Shown piece after piece: positions 55,801 to 63,197 of a stretch of DNA of 64,000 bases. Source of the DNA: Martinezella dioscoreae. GTDB lineage: Bacteria; Pseudomonadota; Alphaproteobacteria; Rhizobiales; Rhizobiaceae. The notes under the pieces were generated by a model. The model ran no database searches, had not been told where the DNA came from, and saw only the letters and a list, made by a program, of their open reading frames with translations. Made by a program: the position numbers and the translations under genes. Every line of letters starts with the position of its first letter. Positions within the stretch are counted from its first letter, which is position 1. Location of the stretch: positions 186,001-250,000 of the forward strand of contig NZ_BLAJ01000005.1 in the NCBI RefSeq assembly GCF_009176305.1, given 5' to 3'.

Positions 55801-56681
55801 GCCGCCGCAAGGGCTATACTCAGAAGGCCAAGATCGGCGGTCACACCATCTTCCTGCGTACCGGCGAATATGACGACGGCCGTCTCGGCGAAATCTTCCT
55901 TGATATGAATAAGGAAGGCTCGGCTCTGCGCGCCTTCATCAACAACTTCGCGATCTCCGTCTCGCTCGGCCTGCAGTATGGCGTGCCGCTCGAGGAATAT
56001 GTCGACGCCTTCACCTTCACCAAGTTCGAGCCGGCGGGCATCGTCACTGGCAATGACGCCATCAAGAATGCGACGTCGATCCTCGACTACGTGTTCCGCG
56101 AACTGGCGATCTCCTATCTCGGCCGCCACGATCTCGCTCACGTCGACACGTCCGACTTCAACAACACGGCGCTTGGCCGCGGCGTTTCCGAAGGCAAGGC
56201 CGATGTCGTCTCCAAGGGCCTGACCCGCGGCTACAAGCCGACGCTGGTTCCGACATCGGGTGATCGTTCGGCAGACGCCAAGGGTTCGGCAACGGCCACC
56301 CCTGCCCGCGCCGCCTCGCTTTCGACTGTTACCGCCTTTGCCGGCAACACGGTCCGCAAGCTGGAACCGGCAAGCTCGGTCTCGACCTCAGAAGTCGTCG
56401 CCTTCAAGCGCGATTATGAGGAGCGTGCGAAGGAACTGGCCGAAGAGATCGCAGAGGAAGTCATCTCCGAATCCGCGACGGGCCTTTTCACCGATAATGC
56501 AGCAAGCGAAGCTGCCAATGCCAAGACGGAAGCCAAGAAGCTGGAATCCGAACGCCGCGCCCGCTCCATCATGCAGGGCTACACGGGCAACATGTGCACG
56601 GAATGCCAGAACTTCACGATGGTCCGGAATGGAACTTGCGAGAAGTGCGACACGTGTGGAGCAACGAGCGGCTGCAGCTGA
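52884..56681 (+). CDS. nrdJ: Adenosylcobalamin-dependent ribonucleotide reductase
   Basis: A 1265-residue class II (B12-dependent) ribonucleotide reductase. Substrate and active-site elements include HPQPHACFIQSV, GSGTGSNFSMLR, NPCSEYMFLDDTACNLASLNL (from about residue 474) and TVIAPTGTIGLVMDCDTTGIEPDF. The C-terminus has the redox/zinc-type cysteines MCTECQNFTMV...CEKCDTCG. It makes deoxynucleotides without oxygen, which explains the B12 need of rhizobia, where it is often the main enzyme. The start at 52884 lies after GAAGGATTGGG. Confidence 0.97.
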   Translation: MRIERRFTKAGQSPYADIEFRKATSEIKNPDGSIVFRLENIDVPAQFSQVAADILAQKYFRKAGVPAKLKKVEENDVPSFLWRSVPDDAAMKDLPKDQQSGSETDARQVFDRLAGTWTYWGWKGGYFSSEEDASAFRDELAYMLATQRVAPNSPQWFNTGMHWAYGIDGPGQGHYYVDPFTGKLTKSKSAYEHPQPHACFIQSVEDDLVNEGGIMDLWVREARLFKYGSGTGSNFSMLRAEGEKLSGGGRSSGLMSFLKIGDRAAGAIKSGGTTRRAAKMVVVDIDHPDIEDYINWKVKEEQKVAALVTGSKIVAKHLKAIMKATVNCEGDNDDCFDPAKNPALKREIRAAKKDQVPENYVQRVIQFARQGYKDLEFKTYDTDWDSEAYLTVSGQNSNNSVSIKDDFLRAVENDGDWNLTARKDGKVVKTLKARDLWESISYAAWASADPGLHFNTTMNDWHTSPAAGPIRASNPCSEYMFLDDTACNLASLNLMTFKDAATKRINIADYEHAVRLWTVVLEISVMMAQFPSRRIAELSYEYRTLGLGYANIGGLLMSSGIPYDSDEARAIAGSLTAIMTGIAYATSAEMASELGTFPMFKPNRENMLRVIRNHRRAAYGETSGYESLSVNPVALIHSDNPDQDLVAHAKAAWDKALELGEKHGYRNAQATVIAPTGTIGLVMDCDTTGIEPDFALVKFKKLAGGGYFKIINRAVPEALRTLGYSESQIAEIEAYAVGHGNLNQAPAINPSALKAKGFTAEKVDAVNAALKSAFDIKFVFNQWTLGADFLKGTLKVSDEQMADMSFNLLEHLGFSKKDIEAANIHVCGAMTLEGAPFLKNEHLAVFDCANPCGKIGKRYLSVESHIRMMAAAQPFISGAISKTINMPNEATVEDCKNAYMLSWKLGLKANALYRDGSKLSQPLNASLIEDDSDEDALEEFLQAPAAAQAVTITEKIVERVIEKVVRTQEKLPSRRKGYTQKAKIGGHTIFLRTGEYDDGRLGEIFLDMNKEGSALRAFINNFAISVSLGLQYGVPLEEYVDAFTFTKFEPAGIVTGNDAIKNATSILDYVFRELAISYLGRHDLAHVDTSDFNNTALGRGVSEGKADVVSKGLTRGYKPTLVPTSGDRSADAKGSATATPARAASLSTVTAFAGNTVRKLEPASSVSTSEVVAFKRDYEERAKELAEEIAEEVISESATGLFTDNAASEAANAKTEAKKLESERRARSIMQGYTGNMCTECQNFTMVRNGTCEKCDTCGATSGCS

Positions 56682-56766
56682 GTGTTCAATGGATCGTCTA
56701 GGATGACGTGAACGTTGGGGTATCGGCATTACGTTTATCGCAAAGTCAGTAGCATCATCCAAAAGC

Positions 56767-56792
56767 TCACCGGGTCCGCAATGGCCCGGTGA
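56767..56792 (+). terminator. Hairpin after nrdJ
   Basis: An 8-bp stem TCACCGGG / CCCGGTGA with a 10-base loop and ATTCGTTT after it, 85 bases past the nrdJ stop. Moderate terminator candidate. Confidence 0.55.
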
Positions 56793-57059
56793 ATTCGTTT
56801 CGGAGCTATCATCGCGAGCGTCGCTACAGTGCTTCCTGATGGAGCGAGACGCTGACTGCGCGCAACCGCACCCTGTCAGGAAATATTCGATCCGATAGCG
56901 AGGAATCGCGGCTTTGAGGGGCACTACAAACGCCTGGATGTCCCTGGAGTAGACGTAACAACACAACTTGCCGAGTTTGCCAAACTCGCGTTAATTGGTG
57001 ATGTCCGCGCCTGCGGCCGAGGCCAAATCAGCACCAATAACGCGCCAAGGGTATCGCCA
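56793..57059. other. Spacer before the phosphotransferase-fold gene
   Basis: About 270 bases with no supported gene. A small hairpin GAGTTTG-CC-AAACTC lies near 56974-56989. The frame of the next gene opens here but without coding signs. Confidence 0.4.
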
Positions 57060-57794
57060 ATGGGATGGGAAGCACTCGGGCAATGGGGTGAGGACGCAGT
57101 TCGCATCGAACCACTGACTGGCGGAGTTGCCAACGACGTATGGAGTATTCGCGTCGACGGGCAGATTGCGGTCGGACGTCTCGGCTTCAGAACCGACGCT
57201 GATCTCGCCTGGGAAACGGAGCTACTCCAATACCTCGACCGCGAAGGCATGACCGTTCCGACGCCGATCCCGACGACGGATGGCCGACTCTTCGTGGATG
57301 GTCTGATGGTAATGAAATACATGGAGGGCGGGCCGCCCGAAACGGGGGCCGATTGGCGTCGCGTTGCCGAGACGCTCCGCAAGCTGCACCGATTGACGCG
57401 AGGCTGGCCGCAGCGTCCCGGTTGGAGATCGTCAACCGACCTTCTGCATGTCGAAACCGGAACGAGGGTCAACCTTGCCGCAATGCCATCCGAGGGCGTC
57501 ACCCGATGCCGAGCAGCTTGGGCGCGGCTTGTCGGGCGTCAAACATGCGTCGTCCATGGAAATCCTAACAACCCTGGCAACATCCGCATGACTGCAGATC
57601 GCGTCGCTTTGATCGACTGGGATGAGTCACATGTCGACGTTCCAGACCTCGACCTCGTGTTGCCCGACAACGCTGCCGATCTTGACGATGGTGCATATGA
57701 TATCGCCGCACAGGCATCAGCCGCATGGGAAGCTGCTGTCTGTTGGCAGGACGAATACTCGGTCAAGCGGCTTGCCGAAGTTCGAGCGGTCTAA
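57060..57794 (+). CDS. APH-fold phosphotransferase-like protein with altered active site
   Basis: A 244-residue protein with the aminoglycoside/choline kinase fold: GGVANDVWSIRVDG (nucleotide loop), the catalytic block CVVHGNPNNPGNIRM (163-177) and the metal DWDES (187-190). Homologues of this type normally read HGDPNPGN; here the catalytic Asp is N168, and an extra Asn changes the spacing. It may be inactive, a pseudoenzyme, or bind rather than transfer phosphate. Codon use is less biased than in its neighbours. The start is uncertain. Confidence 0.72.
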   Translation: MGWEALGQWGEDAVRIEPLTGGVANDVWSIRVDGQIAVGRLGFRTDADLAWETELLQYLDREGMTVPTPIPTTDGRLFVDGLMVMKYMEGGPPETGADWRRVAETLRKLHRLTRGWPQRPGWRSSTDLLHVETGTRVNLAAMPSEGVTRCRAAWARLVGRQTCVVHGNPNNPGNIRMTADRVALIDWDESHVDVPDLDLVLPDNAADLDDGAYDIAAQASAAWEAAVCWQDEYSVKRLAEVRAV

Positions 57795-58060
57795 GCGGTT
57801 TCGGCGGATTGCGAAGCTCCTGCACAAGCGTTCGGCTTTATGAGCACTCGTCCCTACATCCAATTGCCCGATTTCGGCCACGAAACCGGCGGGAAATGAT
57901 CCATTTTCATTGAAATTGTTGCTGCAGCAACATGCAGCAATATTCGGTCTGCCGAGCCTCAAACCCGTCATGCACGGTGCCCGGCCTTTCGACGCATTTT
58001 ATCGCTGAATCTGGCCCTCGGGGCATCGGAGATAGCAGTTCAATCGTGTGAGGCACCGCT

Positions 58061-59059
58061 TTGAAAATCGGCAGCGATATCGCGAGCATTCAATATCTGC
58101 GGGCCATCGCCGCGATTTCCGTTCTTTGCTTCCATGTCTGCGAAACATATGGCCTGGAGTTCAAGAGCGGAGCAGCTGGGGTCGATATATTCTTCGTCAT
58201 CAGCGGTTTCATCATGTGGGTCACGACCGACGGAAGATCGCTCGGCCCGCAGGAATTCATGTGGCGCCGGCTCATCAGGATCGTGCCGCTTTACTGGATC
58301 GCGACGGCGGCAACCTTCATCGTTGCCGTGCTGAAGCCGCAATTCTTCTTCGACACGAATTCGAGCATCGAGAACTTGATCGGCTCGCTGTTTTTCGTGC
58401 CCTTCATGAAGGACGAAGCCCTGCACCCTGTCGTCGAGCAGGGATGGACGCTGTCCTACGAGATGTTCTTCTATCTCATTTTTTCAATTTCGCTGCTTGT
58501 GCCGGAATTCAGGCGGCTATGGTTCCTGATGGTGGCCCTGGTGACCATTGTGATTGCGCATTACCTGCTGCCTCCCGGCTACCTCAGTGTTTTCACACAG
58601 CCGGTCATTCTGGAATTTGCCGCCGGCATCATCATCGGGCGCCTGTGGAAACAGGGTTTTCGACTGCCTTTTCCCGCCGCCGTCGGCTTGATGATCGTCG
58701 GCGTTGTGCTGCTTGTGGCGAGCGACCCGCTGATCCATTTGGAGCGGGCGGTACGCTGGGGCATACCGGCAGTGTTGCTGCTGTCAGGCGCTGTTTTTGC
58801 CGAGCGGGAACGAGGCGTGCCACAGCTGGCGTTCCTGCATTTCCTGGGGGATGCCTCCTATTCCATCTATGTTTGGCACGTCCTGACCGGCATCCTGGTC
58901 ACTGCACTGCTTTTGCGCATCGGAGTGCCGCACGATATGCAGCCGATGCCTATCGCATTGGGTTCGCTGGCCTTTGCCGTCGTTTGCTACCTGGGCATCG
59001 AGCGCCCGATACAGCGAAAAATCCGATCATCGCGCCCGCAGCCGGCCTATCGCAGCTGA
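58061..59059 (+). CDS. Acyltransferase family 3 membrane protein (ExoZ/OafA-like)
   Basis: A 332-residue integral protein with about ten membrane helices. IQYLRAIAAISVLCFHV, the DIFFVISGFIMW loop, RRLIRIVPLYW and a Trp-Thr-Leu-Ser-Y-E-M segment are typical of acyltransferase 3. Such proteins O-acetylate exopolysaccharide or lipopolysaccharide. A stop codon just before leaves TTG at 58061 as the first start, with GAGG upstream. It is convergent with the esterase. Confidence 0.88.
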   Translation: MKIGSDIASIQYLRAIAAISVLCFHVCETYGLEFKSGAAGVDIFFVISGFIMWVTTDGRSLGPQEFMWRRLIRIVPLYWIATAATFIVAVLKPQFFFDTNSSIENLIGSLFFVPFMKDEALHPVVEQGWTLSYEMFFYLIFSISLLVPEFRRLWFLMVALVTIVIAHYLLPPGYLSVFTQPVILEFAAGIIIGRLWKQGFRLPFPAAVGLMIVGVVLLVASDPLIHLERAVRWGIPAVLLLSGAVFAERERGVPQLAFLHFLGDASYSIYVWHVLTGILVTALLLRIGVPHDMQPMPIALGSLAFAVVCYLGIERPIQRKIRSSRPQPAYRS

Positions 59060-59111
59060 CGCATGAAAGTAGACGGCGGGATCACGATGGGGATCGACCA
59101 CTCGAGAAAAC

Positions 59112-60239
59112 TTACGGTACCGCTCCGGATAGTTTTGCAGTCCCATCGATAACCGGGCAGGACGGCGGCACTGGTCGATCGAACAGAACGGTAATGCCGC
59201 AATCCGAGGCGAACATCCCTTCATCATCATGCCCCACGCCGGGTACCTCGACGACCTTCTGATCGAGATCGGAAGGATGCCGCTTCTTCATATAGTCAAA
59301 ATAGGTGAGCCCGCGCGCAAGCCGATACGGCCCTTGCGCCATCGCCCCGCAGGAGCGGTCGATGAAATGGGTATAGGGATTCGTGTCCGCCTGCCCCAGC
59401 AGATAAACCACGTTGCGCGCGGCATATCTCGTTTCGAGAAGCTTCGGGTCCTGCGAGGATACGTATGGTGGAGCGCCGGCGAGTCCGTATCGCCATTGCG
59501 TCGCCTTCGGGCAGGAAGCCAGCCCTGCCTGCTGATCCGGTAAGGCCGGCCGCTCGTTGTCGAAATAAAGATAGCTCGAGGGATTGGCCACGAGATAGCG
59601 GACGGAGATGCCGGCGCTCGTCAGATTTTCCGCCTCCCGTCCGGCGACGGCATAGCGCTGGACCAATTGTGCCCCGGCCGAATGCCCCATCACGACAATG
59701 GTCTTCAGCGAAGGGTACAGGCGACGGTCAGCGAAATGCTGCAGCAGGGCATCGAGCGCGGCGAAGGAACTGATCGGCGCCGGCTGGCGGGCGGCTTCTC
59801 CGCCTTTCCAGCCATTCTGCGTCCAGGCCAGCGTCTGCGCAGACAGCGAGAAAGCGTTCAAATCCGGTCTTATCAGGAATTGCGGCGCAACCACCATAGT
59901 ACCGTCAGCGAGATCGCCTGCCTTTGCGAGCACCTCCTGCCCGGTCGCATAATAAGCATCGGCGTTTCGAAGCGTGCCGTGGACGATGATCAGCACCTTC
60001 GTCACGTCGGGCGACGCCGCTTCGATCGCATGATCCGCGTAGACGGGCAACTCACCCATCCCCTCGGGCGTATTAAGAAGCAGGCGCTGATCCGCAATCT
60101 CCTTGACTGGCTCATTGAGCCGCTGGTGTTGGGAAGCCGCATTGGCTAATTGAGCTTCGCTCGACATCCCGATGGCGACTAATGCTGCGATCGACAGTCG
60201 GAAGAAAACCCGGCTCCGAATGCTTTTCAGAATTTTCAT
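59112..60239 (-). CDS. Secreted alpha/beta-hydrolase (esterase/depolymerase-like)
   Basis: A 375-residue exported hydrolase: signal peptide (RVFFRLSIAALVAIGMSSEAQLANA), an oxyanion HGT motif in IIVHGTLRNAD, the nucleophile elbow GHSAG and a late Asp/His pair in QADTNPYTH and GVGHDDEG. The frame stays open upstream to 62099, but that extension is the antisense of the ABC-F gene; the ATG at 60239 gives a normal signal peptide. The substrate is unknown. Confidence 0.85.
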   Translation of the reverse strand: MKILKSIRSRVFFRLSIAALVAIGMSSEAQLANAASQHQRLNEPVKEIADQRLLLNTPEGMGELPVYADHAIEAASPDVTKVLIIVHGTLRNADAYYATGQEVLAKAGDLADGTMVVAPQFLIRPDLNAFSLSAQTLAWTQNGWKGGEAARQPAPISSFAALDALLQHFADRRLYPSLKTIVVMGHSAGAQLVQRYAVAGREAENLTSAGISVRYLVANPSSYLYFDNERPALPDQQAGLASCPKATQWRYGLAGAPPYVSSQDPKLLETRYAARNVVYLLGQADTNPYTHFIDRSCGAMAQGPYRLARGLTYFDYMKKRHPSDLDQKVVEVPGVGHDDEGMFASDCGITVLFDRPVPPSCPVIDGTAKLSGAVP

Positions 60240-60542
60240 CTGCAAAACTCGGCTGAGAGGAATGACAATGAATATAGCGGCTTCCGATCGAGCGGAAAGC
60301 AGCCGGCGATCCGACCGCGCGCCGGTCCTCCCGGAAGCCATGTTGATTGAACGGGCGTGTGGGCCAGAATCCGTCGTCCCGTCAAAAGTTTCTTTTCCGT
60401 AGGGCAAGTAGGCTTGGCGGAAATTGTCGCCCTTGAACGTCAGTTCGCTATTGATCTCACATCTCCGCTCGAAAACTTGCGACAGAGCGCCCCACCCATG
60501 GCATAAGGCCCCCGAAAAACTTTCTTTGGGCCTCGCGTAACC
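60240..60542. other. Divergent promoter region esterase / ABC-F
   Basis: About 300 bases without a convincing gene. It presumably contains both promoters. No operator was recognised. Confidence 0.4.
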
Positions 60543-62165
60543 ATGATTCGTATCGAAAATATCAGCAAGCAGAATAGCCATCGCATCCTCTTCATCGAGG
60601 CATCCGCGGCGCTCAACAGGGGCGAGAGCGTCGGTCTCGTCGGGCCGAACGGCGCAGGCAAGACGACGCTTTTCAGGATGATTACCGGCCAGGAGCAGCC
60701 CGACGAGGGGCAGGTTTCCGTCGATAAGGGCGTCACCATCGGTTATTTCAATCAGGATGTCGGTGAGATGGAGGGACGCAGTGCCGTCGCGGAAGTGATG
60801 GAGGGCGCCGGTCCCGTCAGCGCCGTTGCCGCCGAACTTCGCGAACTCGAAGCAGCAATGAGCGATCCGGACCAGGCCGACAGGATGGATGAGATCATCG
60901 AGCGCTATGGCGAAGTGCAGGCGCGCTATGAGGAACTCGATGGTTACGCGCTTGAGGGCCGCGCCCGTGAAGTGCTTGATGGCCTGAGCTTCAGCCAGGA
61001 GATGATGGACGGCAATGTCGGCGGGCTGTCTGGCGGCTGGAAGATGCGTGTGGCACTTGCCCGCATCCTCCTGATGCGCCCCGACGTCATGCTGCTTGAC
61101 GAGCCGAGCAACCATCTCGATCTCGAAAGCCTGATCTGGCTCGAATCCTTCCTGAAGGGCTACGAAGGCGCGTTGCTGATGACCTCGCACGACCGCGAGT
61201 TCATGAACCGCATCGTCACCAAGATCATCGAAATCGATGGTGGCAATCTCACCAGCTATTCGGGCGACTATGAATTCTACGAGCAGCAGCGCGCGCAGAA
61301 CGAGAAGCAGCAGCAGGCGCAGTTCGAGCGCCAGCAGGCGATGCTCGCCAAGGAAATCAAGTTCATCGAGCGCTTCAAGGCACGTGCCTCGCATGCCTCG
61401 CAGGTGCAGAGCCGCGTGAAGAAGCTGGAAAAGATCGATCGCGTCGAGCCGCCGAAGCGCCGACAGACCGTCGCCTTCGAATTCCAGCCGGCGCCGCGCT
61501 CGGGCGAAGACGTGGCCGTGCTGAAGAACGTCCACAAGAAGTATGGCAGCCGCACCATCTATGAAGGACTGGATTTCATGGTGCGACGCCGCGAGCGCTG
61601 GTGCATCATGGGCATCAACGGCGCCGGCAAATCCACACTCCTGAAGCTGGTTGCGGGCTCGACGCAGCCGGACGAGGGCAGCGTTGCGCTCGGCGCCAGC
61701 GTGAAAATGGGATATTTCGCCCAGCACGCCATGGATCTGCTGGATGGAGAGCGCACCGTGTTTCAGCAGCTCGAGCATGATTTTCCGCAGGCCGGTCAAG
61801 GCTCGCTGCGGGCGCTGGCCGGCTGCTTCGGCTTCTCTGGCGACGATATCGAAAAGAAATGCCGGGTGCTGTCGGGCGGCGAGAAGGCGCGGCTCGTGAT
61901 GGCGATCATGCTCTTCGATCCGCCGAACCTGCTGGTGCTCGACGAGCCGACCAACCATCTCGATCTCGACACCAAGGAGATGCTGATCGAGGCGCTTTCG
62001 CAATATGAAGGCACGATGCTGTTCGTCTCGCACGACCGGCATTTCCTGGCGGCGCTCTCCAACCGGGTACTGGAGCTGACACCCGAAGGCATCCATCAAT
62101 ATCCCGGCGGCTACACGGAATATGTCGAGCGCACAGGTTACGAGGCACCCGGCCTCAGAAGCTGA
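60543..62165 (+). CDS. ABC-F family ATPase
   Basis: A 540-residue duplicated ATPase without membrane segments. First half: Walker A GPNGAGKTT (34-42), signature LSGGWKMRVALARI; second half: Walker A GINGAGKST (about 358), signature LSGGEKARLVMAIM. A charged linker (QRAQNEKQQQAQFERQQAM...) separates them, as in Uup/EttA-type factors that act on the ribosomal E site. The exact subfamily cannot be fixed. Confidence 0.92.
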   Translation: MIRIENISKQNSHRILFIEASAALNRGESVGLVGPNGAGKTTLFRMITGQEQPDEGQVSVDKGVTIGYFNQDVGEMEGRSAVAEVMEGAGPVSAVAAELRELEAAMSDPDQADRMDEIIERYGEVQARYEELDGYALEGRAREVLDGLSFSQEMMDGNVGGLSGGWKMRVALARILLMRPDVMLLDEPSNHLDLESLIWLESFLKGYEGALLMTSHDREFMNRIVTKIIEIDGGNLTSYSGDYEFYEQQRAQNEKQQQAQFERQQAMLAKEIKFIERFKARASHASQVQSRVKKLEKIDRVEPPKRRQTVAFEFQPAPRSGEDVAVLKNVHKKYGSRTIYEGLDFMVRRRERWCIMGINGAGKSTLLKLVAGSTQPDEGSVALGASVKMGYFAQHAMDLLDGERTVFQQLEHDFPQAGQGSLRALAGCFGFSGDDIEKKCRVLSGGEKARLVMAIMLFDPPNLLVLDEPTNHLDLDTKEMLIEALSQYEGTMLFVSHDRHFLAALSNRVLELTPEGIHQYPGGYTEYVERTGYEAPGLRS

Positions 62166-62183
62166 TGCCTTGCCGATTGGGCA

Positions 62184-63197
62184 CTATTGCGTATTCACTG
62201 ATGGGGCGGCACCGGCGTTGATGACGGCGACGGGCGTTGTCCTGCCGCGCACGCGGATTTCGATGCGGCGTCGTGCCTCGACGGCGCCGCTTTGGCCAGA
62301 CGTGACGGTATCGCCGGGCAAGATCAGCTGTGCGGCGGACATCGGCAGGATAGTGGCGCTCTTCAGCTTCGGATTGGCCTTGAGCACATTGGCAACAGCA
62401 ATGGCGCGGGCGAGGCCGAGGCCGGCATTGTCAGCCGGCAGCAGGGCGGAAACCGGCAGCTTGCCGTCCATCGCGCCGATGATCGTATCGTCGAGATTGG
62501 ATTTTTCGCGCGCCACCGGTTGCTCGTCCGTGTGGCCGATCACTTCGACGATATTGGCGCCATAGAGGCTCAGATTGCTGGCGATTTCATCCGTGATGGT
62601 CGTGCTGAGGAGCTGGGAGAAGGTGCCCGTGAGTTCGGCGCTCCCCGACTGGAAATAGTTCTTCTTGGCATCGTCGAGATTGATGATGGGCGGCCAGTCG
62701 TGTGCGCCCTTCCCGCCCGCGTTGCCGGCCAAGAGCTTGTTGACCTCATCGGGTGCCGCCGCCAGCGAGACGCCATGTTCTTTTAGAACGGCGGCAACCT
62801 TGGAAAGCGATTGCAGATCGGCCGTTGTCGCCCCCTCATCCGCCATGCTGTCGAGTGTTTCTTTCGCCAGCACCAGTTCCCGCCATTGCTTGTCCACCAC
62901 GGCCTTGTCGGCAGCGGAGAGATCGCCGGAGACGACCTTGGACTGGAGAAGCACGATCTCAGCCGCCTGCTCAGCTCGCTTCTTCTCCAGCGCAGCGACT
63001 TGCTGCTCGACCTTCTCAAGCTTCCGCTCGACCTCGTAGCGCTTGTTTCTCTCAGCGGAAATCATGGCGGCAGCCACGAGCAGCAGGCAGAAAACCAGAA
63101 GCAGCATGGATTCGGCCATCGTCAGGCCAAGGATGAGGCCACGATTATAGCCCTTGTGCTCCAGTTTCGGCTTGTTGTCCGGGCCTCCAGCTACCAT
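62184..63197 (-). CDS. MotB/OmpA-like inner-membrane protein (ZorB-like)
   Basis: A 337-residue protein: short cytoplasmic N-terminus, one membrane helix (about 21-46, LILGLTMAESMLLLVFCLLLV), a coiled coil (48-90), a linker and an OmpA/MotB peptidoglycan-binding domain (from about 173) with the GHTDEQPV motif at 221-228. The helix carries E29 where MotB has its proton-binding Asp. The ATG at 63197 overlaps the upstream gene's stop (ATGGTAG); a GTG at 63206 is also possible. It pairs with the MotA/ExbB-like gene and is predicted to form an ion-driven motor stator. Confidence 0.82.
   Translation of the reverse strand: MVAGGPDNKPKLEHKGYNRGLILGLTMAESMLLLVFCLLLVAAAMISAERNKRYEVERKLEKVEQQVAALEKKRAEQAAEIVLLQSKVVSGDLSAADKAVVDKQWRELVLAKETLDSMADEGATTADLQSLSKVAAVLKEHGVSLAAAPDEVNKLLAGNAGGKGAHDWPPIINLDDAKKNYFQSGSAELTGTFSQLLSTTITDEIASNLSLYGANIVEVIGHTDEQPVAREKSNLDDTIIGAMDGKLPVSALLPADNAGLGLARAIAVANVLKANPKLKSATILPMSAAQLILPGDTVTSGQSGAVEARRRIEIRVRGRTTPVAVINAGAAPSVNTQ

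Noticed and set aside
52920..56141. 1073-codon minus-strand frame
   Set aside because: Antisense shadow of nrdJ caused by GC-rich third positions; no domain or ribosome site.
60240..62099. Upstream extension of the esterase into a 995-residue minus-strand frame
   Set aside because: It is exactly antisense to the ABC-F gene, whose two ATPase halves are unmistakable; the esterase has a normal signal peptide at 60239.
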